A stretch of DNA of 64,000 nucleotides from Pedobacter zeaxanthinifaciens (lineage in GTDB: Bacteria > Bacteroidota > Bacteroidia > Sphingobacteriales > Sphingobacteriaceae): contig NZ_QMHP01000006.1 of the NCBI RefSeq assembly GCF_003313335.1, positions 124,001 through 188,000 of the forward strand, read 5' to 3'. The notes under the pieces were generated by a model. That model did no database searches, was not told the DNA's origin, and saw only the letters and a list, made by a program, of their open reading frames with translations. The number at the start of each line of letters is the position of its first letter. Within the stretch, counting starts at the first letter, position 1. Both the position numbers and the translations under genes were made by a program. This document shows, piece after piece, positions 43,453 to 53,478 of the stretch.

Positions 43453-46374
43453 ATGTTAGCTAAACTGGAATTTATTCTTGTCAGGATTATTTTTATTGCC
43501 TCCTTGATTTTTCCAAACTTATTGTGGGGGCAAAATTATAATTTCACAAATTTCAATTTAAAGGAAGGCTTACCGCAATCTCAAGTTAGCGTTATTTTTC
43601 AGGCAAAAGACCACACCTTATGGCTAGGAAGTTTTGGAGGTGTGAGTAATTTCGATGGAAGAAGTTTTAAGTCTTACAGCAAAGCGGATGGTTTACTATC
43701 TAACAATGTCAGCTCAATTACCGAAGATCAGCAAAGGCGCATTTGGGTTGGAAGCGAAAACGGAATTAACCTTATCGAAGATGGCAAGGTAAAATCGGTA
43801 CTGCATGACAGGGACATTTACAACATACAACAAGCCACCGACGGAACCATGTGGGTTTTGGCCGAACGTGGCCTATACATGCTCAAAGGCAATCGCTTAT
43901 TGCCTGCAAACTTGCCAGAATCGGGTATTGTAACCACGCTTAACAAAGATAAACAAGGACGGCTGTATGCTTACGTAAGGGGCGCAGGCTTGTTTGAGCT
44001 CGACAAAAAACAGTGGAAGTTATTTAAGGTTTTCCCTGCAGATTTGGCCAATGCCTACATCATAAAAGTACTTTTTGACGCAAAAGACCGAAATGTTTTT
44101 CACGTTGCCGCATTGCGCAAAGGGGTGTTTCTATATCATCAAGAAAAGTTAACTAGGGTTTTTAAAGATAACGCCATCGAAGCTTATTACGATATTACCA
44201 AAGATAACTATGGCAATATTTGGGTAGCAACACAAAGAGGTGCTTACTTGGTGAATCCGAAAGGAAATGCCATGCTGTTTGATGACGAAAACGGATTAAA
44301 AGCAACGAGGGCAAACGCAGTTTTTAATGATAATGAAGGCAATATTTGGGTGTCAAGTTTTGGCGACGGCATATTTAGATACGATGGTGATGCCTTTATT
44401 AAATACAGCAGATTTAACGGTCGAGATTTATCATATCCAATAAGCGGTTTGGTGGTTGATGAGAAAAATCAGTTGTGGATTTCTACTTTCAATAAGGGAC
44501 TTTACCAATTTGATGGACTTAATTTAATTGGTCCGGAGAAAAAATTTACAGACAACAACATCTATTTCATCACAAAAGATCTCAACAGCCGATTATTGGT
44601 TTCTATACAAAATCAAGGATTGTGGAGGCGTGAGGGCGCAAACTTTGTACAAGTTCCTTTTACTTCTGGATCTAATATTAGCACCCTAGTGCACGACCAA
44701 CAAGGGAATTTGTACTTGGGCGAAATTAATACCGTAACCTATTTAGGTGCAGATAAGATTGAGAAAATTGGTGGCTTTAAGGGCTGGGTTTCTTGCTTAT
44801 TTGCTTTAGGAAAAGATAGCGTTCTACTGGGAACTTCATCAGGCGTTTATCTCATTAAAAATCAACAGTTAGATACCAAATTTAAAATTCAGGCGCTAAG
44901 CAGTGCATATATTTTAGGTATTTTAAAACATCGAAATAAAATCCTTTTTGCCACCTTGGGCGATGGACTAATTATCTATGACCTAAAACATAAAAAAACA
45001 GAACGCTATCATACAGCCCAAGGCCTAAATTCAAATGATATTTATAGTTTGGTTATGGATCAGAACCAAGTGCTATGGTTGGGCACTGGGCGGGGCATCA
45101 ATAAGTTAAAGTTAAATAGTAGAACAGGCCGCTACCAAGTAATCCCAAGTAAAACACCAATTATTGAGTGCAACCAAAATGCGGCAGTAGCGTTTAACGG
45201 CGATATTTTATTGGGTTCTACTACTGGTGTAATTTTAGGAAAAACCTCGTTTTCAATTCAAAAAACAAAACCGCCGTATATCTCTTTCCAAAAAATTGAT
45301 GTTTATGATAAATCGAGCAAAAGAGGCGATAGCACCATTAGTTTAATTGCACCTAAAAAGCAGCAAATTGTGCTTAGGCATACACAAAGCCGCATTGCCA
45401 TTAGCTTTCGCGGTATATCATTGTCTAATCCGCAGTCGGTGGTTTACCATTATTGCTTAATTGGCGTTGATAGGGACTTTGGCAAGCCTGTGAAGGCACA
45501 GGAAGCGGAGTATTCAGCTTTATCGCCCGGCGAGTATACCTTCAAAGTGTATGCGGAAGTAAATGGCCTCCGTTCCGACATTAAAGAACTCAATTTCATC
45601 ATTAAGCCACCTTTTTACGTTACCGTGTGGTTTAGGGTTTTAGTAGCGGTAATTTTCCTGCTGTTGGGTTGGGGATTGATTTTCTTGATGCTTAAAAGAA
45701 GGGAATTTCAAAGAAAGCAGAGACAAAAAATAAAAATGGAAGAGCAAGCTAAAATCAGGAAGCAAACGGCTGAAGATTTCCATGATGATATTGGCAATAA
45801 GCTGACCCGGATTAATGTGCTATCAGAAATTTTAGACAAGAAAATTGCACCAAACTCTGAACAAAAGGAGTTAGTAAGGTTAATTAAAGAAAACGCTGGA
45901 TTATTGTATACTGGAACAAAAGATGTGTTGTGGGCTTTGGATCCGCAGAGCGATAATTTTTACGCTATTATGCAGCGCATTAGGGATTTTGGGCTTGATC
46001 TGTTTCAGAACACCACGGTAGGCTTTGAAATGGACGAGCTGCCGCAGGCCTACCAAAATTGGCAAATGAGCATGGAGCAAAATCGGAATTTAACCTTAAT
46101 ATTTAAGGAAGTGCTAAACAATGTGCTGAAACATGCTCAAGCTACCAAAGTGTGTATCAGGATATTTGAGGAAGAGAACCAAGCGGTGCAGGTAGAGGTG
46201 CAAGATAACGGGAAAGGATTTGATATGCTGGAAGCTACAGGTGGAAACGGCCTCAAGAATATTAGTAATCGTGTGAACCGGATCAATGCCAAACTCACAG
46301 TGCACACGCATCGGCAAGCGGGTACTCGAGTAGTAATTTCTGGAATTAAGCCTTTAAGATATAAACGAAAATGA
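43453..46374 (+). CDS. Sensor histidine kinase with N-terminal two-component-regulator propeller and Y_Y_Y domain
   Basis: A 973-residue protein; ATG 43453 preferred to a TTG three codons upstream. Signal peptide (FILVRIIFIASLIFPNLLWG), then propeller repeats (LKEGLPQSQVSVIFQAKDHT, GLLSNNVSSITEDQQRRIWV, GLNSNDIYSLVMDQNQVLWL). A Y_Y_Y-type domain (LSPGEYTFKVYAEVNG) precedes one membrane helix (about 720-745). The cytoplasmic part is a HisKA_3 kinase, with phospho-acceptor His777 in EDFHDDIGNKLTRI, and an ATPase domain (NVLKHAQATK, DNGKGFDM, GNGLKNISNR). Unlike the HTCS hybrids it has no fused regulator; the next gene overlaps by 4 bp. It probably senses an extracytoplasmic sugar, an inference from family. 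Confidence 0.93.
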   Translation: MLAKLEFILVRIIFIASLIFPNLLWGQNYNFTNFNLKEGLPQSQVSVIFQAKDHTLWLGSFGGVSNFDGRSFKSYSKADGLLSNNVSSITEDQQRRIWVGSENGINLIEDGKVKSVLHDRDIYNIQQATDGTMWVLAERGLYMLKGNRLLPANLPESGIVTTLNKDKQGRLYAYVRGAGLFELDKKQWKLFKVFPADLANAYIIKVLFDAKDRNVFHVAALRKGVFLYHQEKLTRVFKDNAIEAYYDITKDNYGNIWVATQRGAYLVNPKGNAMLFDDENGLKATRANAVFNDNEGNIWVSSFGDGIFRYDGDAFIKYSRFNGRDLSYPISGLVVDEKNQLWISTFNKGLYQFDGLNLIGPEKKFTDNNIYFITKDLNSRLLVSIQNQGLWRREGANFVQVPFTSGSNISTLVHDQQGNLYLGEINTVTYLGADKIEKIGGFKGWVSCLFALGKDSVLLGTSSGVYLIKNQQLDTKFKIQALSSAYILGILKHRNKILFATLGDGLIIYDLKHKKTERYHTAQGLNSNDIYSLVMDQNQVLWLGTGRGINKLKLNSRTGRYQVIPSKTPIIECNQNAAVAFNGDILLGSTTGVILGKTSFSIQKTKPPYISFQKIDVYDKSSKRGDSTISLIAPKKQQIVLRHTQSRIAISFRGISLSNPQSVVYHYCLIGVDRDFGKPVKAQEAEYSALSPGEYTFKVYAEVNGLRSDIKELNFIIKPPFYVTVWFRVLVAVIFLLLGWGLIFLMLKRREFQRKQRQKIKMEEQAKIRKQTAEDFHDDIGNKLTRINVLSEILDKKIAPNSEQKELVRLIKENAGLLYTGTKDVLWALDPQSDNFYAIMQRIRDFGLDLFQNTTVGFEMDELPQAYQNWQMSMEQNRNLTLIFKEVLNNVLKHAQATKVCIRIFEEENQAVQVEVQDNGKGFDMLEATGGNGLKNISNRVNRINAKLTVHTHRQAGTRVVISGIKPLRYKRK

Positions 46375-46997
46375 ACGACAATTTAAGGATTGTAATTATT
46401 GAAGATGATGAAGTATTGAGATTGGGCTATCAGCAGTTATTATTTGATATTGATGGCTTTTCGATAGTGAATACCTATGCTTCATTTGATTTGGCAAAAT
46501 CGCAATTAAAAGCAGATGCGCCTCAAGTGATTTTGCTGGATATCAATATGCCTGGGACCAGCGGTATTGAAGCCATCCCCGAAATCAAAAAAACACTGCC
46601 CAATTGCTATGTTATTATTTTAACGGTTTTCGATTCGCCTGAAGTAGTTTTTGAAGCATTAAATATGGGTGCTGATGGCTACTTGACCAAAAATTCGAGT
46701 TCCGAAAAAATTGTAGAAGCCGTTAAAGATGTTTGCGGCGGCGGTGGTGTAATGAGCATCAACATCGCAAGAATTGTAATGAGTTCATTTCAAAAAAACC
46801 TTAACTCGCCACTTACGAAACGCGAAACGGAGATTTTAAAGCGCATTGCTGCTGGGCAAACCAAAATACAAATTGCAGAAGATTTATTTATCGATGAAAA
46901 CACTGTGAGGAGTCACGTTAAAAATATCTATATCAAGCTTGATGTAAACTCTAAATCAGAAGCTATCAAGGCAGCAAAAAACAATAGGTTTATTTAG
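46371..46997 (+). CDS. NarL/LuxR-type response regulator
   Basis: A 208-residue protein. Receiver domain with IIEDDEVLRLGYQQLL, phospho-acceptor Asp57 (VILLDINMPGTSG), Thr in ILTVF and Lys in YLTKNSS. C-terminal LuxR helix-turn-helix from about residue 145 (LTKRETEILKRIAAGQTKIQ, ENTVRSHVKNIYIKLDV). Its ATG overlaps the stop of the kinase gene by 4 bp, so the two are translated together and are cognate partners. Target genes are not known; the ATCACCC palindromes nearby are candidates. Confidence 0.95.
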   Translation: MNDNLRIVIIEDDEVLRLGYQQLLFDIDGFSIVNTYASFDLAKSQLKADAPQVILLDINMPGTSGIEAIPEIKKTLPNCYVIILTVFDSPEVVFEALNMGADGYLTKNSSSEKIVEAVKDVCGGGGVMSINIARIVMSSFQKNLNSPLTKRETEILKRIAAGQTKIQIAEDLFIDENTVRSHVKNIYIKLDVNSKSEAIKAAKNNRFI

Positions 46998-47135
46998 CAA
47001 GGGCGCTTTACAGTCGGCCTACAATTGGCATATCTTAATTTGTCCTGAAACTCCAAGGTCAAACTAGCTGTCTCTGTATCAAAATCTTATTTAGCGCCTA
47101 TAAAAAGCCTAATTTTTATAATAAAATATGCTAAA

Positions 47136-47154
47136 ATCACCCTTTTGGGGTGAT
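47136..47154. promoter_or_regulatory. Second ATCACCC-N5-GGGTGAT palindrome, upstream of the VOC-AraC operon
   Basis: Same 7-bp arms and 5-nt spacer (TTTTG) as 43399-43417, 52 bp before the VOC gene start at 47207. The rest of the gap 46998-47206 holds nothing else that I recognise. Candidate operator. Confidence 0.55.
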
Positions 47155-47206
47155 AAATCGGGCTATTTCTGCAACTAATTTTACATCACACAAATTGAAC
47201 GCAGAA

Positions 47207-47560
47207 ATGACTGAGGTGATTACAAATAGTTTGCAGCTTAAAGCTGATGACCTGCAAAAAGCTTTGGCGCTTTTTAAGGAAAGGCTACACATGGAGGTAG
47301 ATGAAATAGGATCTAAATCGGCAGTGGTAATTCAAGGGGGGGAAGCGCTCATCTATTTAACAGAAGAACGGAACGCAAAGCCAAGCACTGCCGTACAGCT
47401 TACAACCCCTGATTGTATAGCGCTTTACTGCCTGCTTAAATCAAAAGGAATTGTATTTGCACAGGCACCCACCTACATTAACGAGGGTATGGTTGCCGAG
47501 TTCTACGACGCTGCTGGTAATCAGTTTTTATTAATAGAACCTAGAAACTATAACGATTAG
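47207..47560 (+). CDS. VOC (glyoxalase/bleomycin-resistance) superfamily protein
   Basis: A 117-residue protein; the frame extends to a GTG at 47150 inside the palindrome, but ATG 47207 fits better. A VOC-like pattern is visible: LQKALALFKERLHMEVDEIG, YLLKSKG-like LYCLLKSKGIVFAQAP, and the closing EFYDAAGNQFLLIEPRNY. Metal ligands are not all obvious, so an enzyme or a binding protein are both possible. It lies 4 bp before the AraC gene, so the two are coupled; it may be the ligand-handling or detoxifying partner. Confidence 0.72.
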   Translation: MTEVITNSLQLKADDLQKALALFKERLHMEVDEIGSKSAVVIQGGEALIYLTEERNAKPSTAVQLTTPDCIALYCLLKSKGIVFAQAPTYINEGMVAEFYDAAGNQFLLIEPRNYND

Positions 47561-47564
47561 CGGC

Positions 47565-48431
47565 ATGAGATACATTAAGGAGCTGAGCAATAGAAATAGA
47601 ATTGTAAGCGAAAATACCTGTAAATCATTTTATAAACCGTCGGATAGCAGCCATTACACCATTAAGTTTGTGCTTTCTGGTGTAGAAAAGTGTATCATCA
47701 ATAAGCGTGAAATCAGTATTTTTCCTGATAGTTTTGCGATGCTCAATACTGGTACAGACTACAATAGCGTAATTGATTCCATTACCCCTGTAAATACCAT
47801 TTCTTTATCATTTGACACGAATTTTGTAAGCGATTTTAATGATGCACATCGTTTAACTGACAATGCGTTATTAGACGGTAAATCAAATCAATCGCCGCTA
47901 TTTATTGAAACTTTGTATCCGTTTGTTGGAGATATCCACTACAACGTAATGAATTTAAAAAATCAGTTGGATAGAGGAGTAGATAATGAGATGTTGATGA
48001 ATGAGTATCTTTATCATTGCCTGCTTAACTACTATGGGGTGTACCAAAAAGAGGTGGTGCAAAAGTTGAGCAAACTCAGTTTTACCAAAGCAAAAACCAA
48101 GGAAGAAATTTTAAAACGGTTGGCCGTAGCAAAGGATTACATCAACAGTAATTACGATAAAAATGTACTGCTAGAAGATATCTCTGCTTGTTGCTGTCTA
48201 TCCGTAAATCATTTATTGCGCACCTTTAAAGAGGCATACGGCATTAGTCCATATCAGTATTTGATGCAGTTGCGCATTAGTAGGGCCAAGTATCTTTTAA
48301 AATCAACAGATTATCCCCTGAGCGAAATAGTTTGCCTAATCGGATTTGAAAATACAAGCTCATTTATCAGGCTGTTTAAGCAAACTACCAAAATGACCCC
48401 AGCTAAATTTAGGAAAGAACATTACGTATAA
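47565..48431 (+). CDS. AraC-family transcriptional regulator
   Basis: A 288-residue protein. The N-terminal 170 residues look like a cupin-type sensing domain (HYTIKFVLSGVEKCIINKRE). The C-terminal two helix-turn-helices are typical: LLEDISACCCLSVNHLLRTF and LSEIVCLIGFENTSSFIRLF, with the TPAKFRK ending. It starts 4 bp after the VOC gene and lies upstream of the SusC-SusD pair on the same strand, with a hairpin terminator between. It may control the VOC operon, the SusC-SusD pair, or both. Confidence 0.92.
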   Translation: MRYIKELSNRNRIVSENTCKSFYKPSDSSHYTIKFVLSGVEKCIINKREISIFPDSFAMLNTGTDYNSVIDSITPVNTISLSFDTNFVSDFNDAHRLTDNALLDGKSNQSPLFIETLYPFVGDIHYNVMNLKNQLDRGVDNEMLMNEYLYHCLLNYYGVYQKEVVQKLSKLSFTKAKTKEEILKRLAVAKDYINSNYDKNVLLEDISACCCLSVNHLLRTFKEAYGISPYQYLMQLRISRAKYLLKSTDYPLSEIVCLIGFENTSSFIRLFKQTTKMTPAKFRKEHYV

Positions 48432-48548
48432 CACGTAAACAAAAAGGTGTTTTGAGCATACTTTTAAAGATGTTGCAATTGTACCTTTGAAATAGGTAAA
48501 ACGGACAAATTTTGTAGAAGGATTTAGCCGTTAGTTAATAATTAATTG

Positions 48549-48581
48549 AAAAAGCAAATGCCAGGATTGGATTTGCTTTTT
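48549..48581 (+). terminator. Terminator between araC-type gene and susC
   Basis: An 11-bp stem (AAAAAGCAAAT against ATTTGCTTTTT) around an 11-nt loop, then a T-run. The gap 48432-48719 otherwise holds only the presumed susC promoter. Confidence 0.85.
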
Positions 48582-48719
48582 TGTTTTTTAGGCTTGCCGC
48601 ATCAAAAAGGTGGTTTTCGCACATTTTATGGCGGCCGCTTCACATTACTTTGTGTTAAACGACTCAGTGGCTCCTGTTTATTGGGTCAAAATTCTTATTA
48701 ATTAACTAACCATTAAATT

Positions 48720-51700
48720 ATGAAACAAAAATTACTATTAGTAGTGATTGCCGTTTTGTCTTATTTTGCCGCGTATTCGCAAAATAGAACAATAACGGGT
48801 AAAGTTGTAGATGCTGCGGATGGCTTGCCCTTGCCGGGAGTATCTATCAAAGCAAAGGGAAGTTCCCAATTTGCACAAACCACCAACCAAGGTACCTTTA
48901 CCATCTCAGTACCTTCTGGCGTACAAAGTTTGGTTTTTAGCTTCGTGGGTTACACCGAACAAGAAGTTAAAGTTGCTGATAACATGAGCGTTAGGTTATC
49001 ATCGGCTAGTAACGATTTAAGTGAGGTTGTAGTTGTGGCCTACGGAACAGTAAAGAAAGAAAATTTTACAGGTTCGGCTTCAGTAGTTAAATCGGATGTA
49101 TTGGAAAACAGACCAATTACCTCTTTCGAAAAAGCATTGCAAGGTGCTGCTTCAGGGGTTCAGGTAACTAGCGTTTCTGGTCAGCCGGGTGCAACTTCAA
49201 CAGTGCGTATCCGTGGTGTTGGGTCTTTCTCAGCATCAAGCAGTCCGCTTTACGTAGTGGATGGTATTGCGGTAACCAGCGGCGATTTAAGCTCTGTTGC
49301 TACCACTTCTGATGTGCTATCATCATTAAACCCTAACAACATTGAGTCGGTAACGGTATTGAAAGATGCTGCTGCTGCTGCAATTTATGGTTCAAGGGCA
49401 GCAAATGGTGTGGTGTTAATCACAACAAAACAAGGTAAAGCGGGCCAAACAAGGTTAAACTTGAGTACTTACACAGGTTTATCGCACCAAGCTGTGGAAA
49501 AACACGAAGTAATGGACGCAACACAGTACTACAAAACTTTTTGGGATGTTTATTATGCACAGCGTATTGCGGCAAGCTCGGCGCCAGCACAAGCTGCAAC
49601 CGAAGCAAATGCCCTTACCAATTCTAAATTAGTGTTTAATCCTTACAACACCGCAAATCCTTACGGTGCAAACGGCGTGTTAAACAATGGCGCAGCGTTA
49701 CTGTACGATACCAACTGGCGTGATGAAGTGCTACGTAGAGGCGTTACTCAAAACATTGATTTAGCTGCAAGCGGTGGTAATGAGAAAAGTAAATTTTTCG
49801 TATCTGGCGGATATTTTAACCAAAAAGGTATTGTAATCGCATCTGATTTTAACCGTTACTCAGGAAAATTCAACTGGAGTTCTGATGTAAGTAGCTTTTT
49901 AAAAGTGGGTATCAACAACACTTTAGCCTACACGCAGCAAAACACACCAGCTGGTGGCACCGGCTCTGCAAATCCAATTAACTTTGCGGATAAAACAGCT
50001 AACATTTATCCGTTATACCGCAGGGATGCAAACGGTAATTTAATTTACGATGCACAAGGTAACCCAGATTATAACTATGTTAACCCAGTTACACCTGATT
50101 TTAACCCCGTTGGTTTATCAAAATTAAACGAGTACAACACCAAAACCGCAAGGGTAATTACAAACCCTTATGCTGAGGTAAAATTCTTGAACAATTTTAC
50201 TGCAAAAACTTCGGTAGCTGCCGATTATATCAACAACCGCGAACGCCAGTTTTATAACATGGAACACGGTGATGGTGTAAGTGTAAAAGGTAGAGGTTAC
50301 AGACATACAAGAGAGGATATAACCTTAACTTTTATCAATACCTTAAACTACAACAAAAGCTTTGGCCAGCATAGCGTAAATGTGTTAGTTGGACAGGAAG
50401 CTTTTAGAAACAAGCAAGATTATATTTACACTCAAGCTACTGGTTTCGCTTTCCCAGGAACTAAAGAGTTAATTTCTGCATCAACACCAAATACATCAAC
50501 TTCAAGCTTTACCGAAAAACGTTTCGCTTCTTATTTCTCTCGTTTAGAGTATAATTTCGATAGCAAATACTATGTTTCAGGTAGTTTAAGAAGAGATGGT
50601 TCTTCGGTATTTGGAACTAATAACAAGTACGGAACATTCTATTCTTTTGGTGGTGCTTGGCGTATTGGAAGAGAGAAGTTCTTATCTGATGTGAACTGGA
50701 TCAACGAATTAAAATTAAGAGCTAGTTATGGTACATCAGGTAACGATAATATTGATAGATACGCTGCGCAAGGTTTGTACAGTTTAGGAAGAAACTACGA
50801 GGGACAATCGGGTATTGTGTATACGCAGTTGGCCAATCCAAACTTACGCTGGGAGCAAAGTGCTGCAACTGATGTGAGTTTAGAGTTTAGCTTGTTCAAA
50901 GGCAGATTTGGCGGTGAGGTTTCTTATTACAAAAGAGGTTCAAAAGGAATTTTATTTGGCCGCCAGTTAACTCGTTTAACCGGTTTTGATGACCTTACTA
51001 CCAACCTTGCTTCCATGGATAACTACGGTGTTGAGGTGTTGTTAAATGGTACGCCGGTGAAAAATTCAAACTTCACTTGGGATGTATCTTTAAACATCAC
51101 ATCTAACAAAAATAAAATTAACCAAATGACTCAAAACGAAGTGATTGACGGCACCAAACGCTGGAAAGTTGGTGGTGATCGTTATCAGTGGTATTTGAGA
51201 GAGTATGCTGGTGTTGACCCTGCTGATGGACGCCCAATGTGGTACAAAGATGATGCTAGCGGCAGAATCACCACTAAAGATTGGTCGACAGCTACGCGTT
51301 ACGATGGTTTAGGCTCGTCGCTTCCTAAGTTTACTGGAGGTCTTAACAATAACTTCAGGTATAAAGATTTTGACATGAGCATTTTAACTTACTTCTCTTT
51401 GGGAGGTAAAATATACGATGGCTTGTATCAAATGATTATGCACAGCGGTAGCCAGGTAGGTACACAATTATCAACCGATATGGATAGAAGCTGGAGAAAA
51501 CCAGGAGATATCACCGATGTACCAAGGTTTGTAATCAACAATACCGATTTGGGTAACAATGAGTCATCAAGATTCTTGTACGATGGATCTTACATGCGTG
51601 TTAAAAACGTAAGCTTAGGTTATACCGTGAAAAATAGTTGGTTACAGTCGCTTAAACTACAAAATGTTAGGTTATACGTTTCTGCAGAGAACATTTTAAC

Positions 51701-51809
51701 CTTCGCTAAGCATAAAGGAATGGATCCAGAAGTTGCCCTAACCGGACTAGCTAATTTTGATGTGCCAAATATCAAAACTTACACTTTTGGCCTTAACGTT
51801 GGATTTTAA
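48720..51809 (+). CDS. SusC-like TonB-dependent receptor
   Basis: A 1029-residue protein of full length. Signal peptide (LLLVVIAVLSYFAAYSQ), regulatory-like domain (ITGKVVDAADGLPLPGVSIK, SLVFSFVGYTEQE), TonB-box region (LSEVVVVAYGTVKKENFTG), plug (FEKALQGAASGVQVTSVSGQ, VRIRGVGSFSASSSPLYVVD, VLKDAAAAAIYGSRAANGV) and a 22-stranded type of barrel ending TYTFGLNVGF. It imports oligosaccharides together with the SusD protein encoded 10 bp downstream. No glycosidase lies nearby, so the substrate cannot be inferred. Confidence 0.96.
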   Translation: MKQKLLLVVIAVLSYFAAYSQNRTITGKVVDAADGLPLPGVSIKAKGSSQFAQTTNQGTFTISVPSGVQSLVFSFVGYTEQEVKVADNMSVRLSSASNDLSEVVVVAYGTVKKENFTGSASVVKSDVLENRPITSFEKALQGAASGVQVTSVSGQPGATSTVRIRGVGSFSASSSPLYVVDGIAVTSGDLSSVATTSDVLSSLNPNNIESVTVLKDAAAAAIYGSRAANGVVLITTKQGKAGQTRLNLSTYTGLSHQAVEKHEVMDATQYYKTFWDVYYAQRIAASSAPAQAATEANALTNSKLVFNPYNTANPYGANGVLNNGAALLYDTNWRDEVLRRGVTQNIDLAASGGNEKSKFFVSGGYFNQKGIVIASDFNRYSGKFNWSSDVSSFLKVGINNTLAYTQQNTPAGGTGSANPINFADKTANIYPLYRRDANGNLIYDAQGNPDYNYVNPVTPDFNPVGLSKLNEYNTKTARVITNPYAEVKFLNNFTAKTSVAADYINNRERQFYNMEHGDGVSVKGRGYRHTREDITLTFINTLNYNKSFGQHSVNVLVGQEAFRNKQDYIYTQATGFAFPGTKELISASTPNTSTSSFTEKRFASYFSRLEYNFDSKYYVSGSLRRDGSSVFGTNNKYGTFYSFGGAWRIGREKFLSDVNWINELKLRASYGTSGNDNIDRYAAQGLYSLGRNYEGQSGIVYTQLANPNLRWEQSAATDVSLEFSLFKGRFGGEVSYYKRGSKGILFGRQLTRLTGFDDLTTNLASMDNYGVEVLLNGTPVKNSNFTWDVSLNITSNKNKINQMTQNEVIDGTKRWKVGGDRYQWYLREYAGVDPADGRPMWYKDDASGRITTKDWSTATRYDGLGSSLPKFTGGLNNNFRYKDFDMSILTYFSLGGKIYDGLYQMIMHSGSQVGTQLSTDMDRSWRKPGDITDVPRFVINNTDLGNNESSRFLYDGSYMRVKNVSLGYTVKNSWLQSLKLQNVRLYVSAENILTFAKHKGMDPEVALTGLANFDVPNIKTYTFGLNVGF

Positions 51810-51819
51810 TTGACAAAAG

Positions 51820-53271
51820 ATGAAACAGATAAATAAGATAAAAAATATAGCTTTTGCATTACTGGTATTAACCGGAGCAACAGCATGTAAGAAAGAGTTT
51901 TTGGAGGTGAGTCCTACGGCGCAAATTAATGCCAAAGAAGCTTTTTCTTCGCCAGCAAAAATACAGGCAGCAATGACCGGTATTTATGATTTGACTACCT
52001 TTTCAGGCTACACCAACAACATGATTTTGAGTGCCGATGTAAAAGGCAATGACGTAATGATTGTTAGTGGTGGCGCTAACTATAACCGTTTTGTAGCGCA
52101 ATATCAGTTTACAGAAACGGTAAATAATAGTGATGTATTTACTTGGTGGCAGTACAGTTACAAAGTAATTTCTAATGCCAATCAGTTTGTGGAGTATATC
52201 CCTACGGCGCCAATTACAGATGCGCAAAAAACCGAATATTTGGCAGAGGCTAGGGCGTTGAGAGCCATTACTTACTTTTGGTTGGTGCGTTGGTTTTCTC
52301 AGCCTTATAGCGTAAATCCAAATGCATTAGGCGTGCCAATTCTAAGAAAACCGCTTGGGCCAGATGAAGTTTCTCCAACAAGAGGTACCGTAAAAGAAGT
52401 TTACGATTTTATCATTGAAGATTTGAAGTTTGCCGAAGCAAATTTACCTGCCCGTACCAATATTTACAGGGTTAATCCAGCTGCGGTACAAGGCTATTTG
52501 GCACGTGTTTATTTGAACATGGAAAACTGGTCGGAAGCAAGCAGATACGCAAAATTGGCCAGAGCAACCAGACCATTGAGTTCGGCTGCGGCTTTGTTAA
52601 CGGGCTTCAACAACCCAACTTCAGAGTGGATTTACGGCATCAACGTTCGTACAGATGATAATCAGGGATTTTTGATGGTTTCGTCTTTTTATGATCCTTA
52701 TGACGTGGGTTATTCTAGTTTTAGGGTAACTGATAATTTCTTTGATTCGTTTGCTACAAATGATGAGCGTAAAAAACAGTTTTTAGTTAAAAGCAGTCCA
52801 ACTGCAGCAGCTAGTACAGGTGCGTATCGCAGAAGAGGCGAAGGCTGGCTAATCAACAAATTCGATTTTACAACTACCAACGCCAATAACCAAGTGTTAA
52901 TGCGTTCATCCGAAATGTACCTGATCGAAGCAGAGGCAGAAGCCCGTCAAGGTGTAGCTAATGAACCTGCAGCAAAAGCGGCGCTATTAGCGATACAGCA
53001 ACGTGCTGGCGTAGCAACTGTGGTATCGGCAAACACGGGTAATGCACTTATCGAAGAAATCCTTACTGAAAGAAATAAAGAGCTATTTGGCGAAGGTCAT
53101 AAGTTTTTCGACTTGTTGCGTACAAAGAAAGGCGTTGATAGAACAGGTTCTACAGTGCACTGGAGAATTGTGAATTTCCCTTCGGGAGCTAACAGATTGG
53201 TGTCGCCAATTCCTCAAACGGAGTTAGATGCCAATCCGGTATTAAAACCACAGCAAAACCCAGGATACTAA
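51820..53271 (+). CDS. SusD/RagB-family outer-membrane lipoprotein
   Basis: A 483-residue protein. Lipoprotein signal (IAFALLVLTGATAC, Cys23) followed by KKEFLEVSPTAQINAKEAFS. The SusD pattern is clear: MTGIYDLTTFSGYTN, YLAEARALRAITYFWLVRWF, TRGTVKEVYDFIIEDLKFAE, VQGYLARVYLNMENWSEA, MRSSEMYLIEAEAEAR, ILTERNKELFGEGHKFFDLL. It captures glycans at the surface and lids the SusC barrel. It is coupled to the upstream susC gene. Confidence 0.96.
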   Translation: MKQINKIKNIAFALLVLTGATACKKEFLEVSPTAQINAKEAFSSPAKIQAAMTGIYDLTTFSGYTNNMILSADVKGNDVMIVSGGANYNRFVAQYQFTETVNNSDVFTWWQYSYKVISNANQFVEYIPTAPITDAQKTEYLAEARALRAITYFWLVRWFSQPYSVNPNALGVPILRKPLGPDEVSPTRGTVKEVYDFIIEDLKFAEANLPARTNIYRVNPAAVQGYLARVYLNMENWSEASRYAKLARATRPLSSAAALLTGFNNPTSEWIYGINVRTDDNQGFLMVSSFYDPYDVGYSSFRVTDNFFDSFATNDERKKQFLVKSSPTAAASTGAYRRRGEGWLINKFDFTTTNANNQVLMRSSEMYLIEAEAEARQGVANEPAAKAALLAIQQRAGVATVVSANTGNALIEEILTERNKELFGEGHKFFDLLRTKKGVDRTGSTVHWRIVNFPSGANRLVSPIPQTELDANPVLKPQQNPGY

Positions 53272-53296
53272 TTCTTCTAATTTTATAAGCTTTAAG

Positions 53297-53376
53297 AGGC
53301 TGTCTTAAAGGTTGGTTCTTGTTCAAATTCATTACTTATGATTTGGGCGCTAGCGGAGCAACTTTTGAGATAGCCT
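53297..53376 (+). terminator. Large hairpin after the susD gene
   Basis: AGGCTGTCTTAAAG (53297-53310) pairs, with G-U pairs and a small bulge, with CTTTTGAGATAGCCT (53362-53376), followed by TTTTTT. The loop of 51 nt holds a CGCTAGCG palindrome and a degenerate GAGCAACT tail. It works as a terminator by form. The arms resemble palindromic intergenic repeats and some IS ends of Bacteroidota. Confidence 0.6.
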
Positions 53377-53478
53377 TTTTTGATTTTTCACAAATCTGTT
53401 ACTCAGCACTATAGGTGTTTTTTGCATATCGTTTATTAAAGATTTGACCGAGCTTTAGGTTAATAAACATACAAAACG

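Noticed and set aside
53297..53376. End of an insertion sequence
   Set aside because: The AGGCTGTCT arms recall IS ends, but no transposase or target duplication is nearby and the T-tract fits a terminator.
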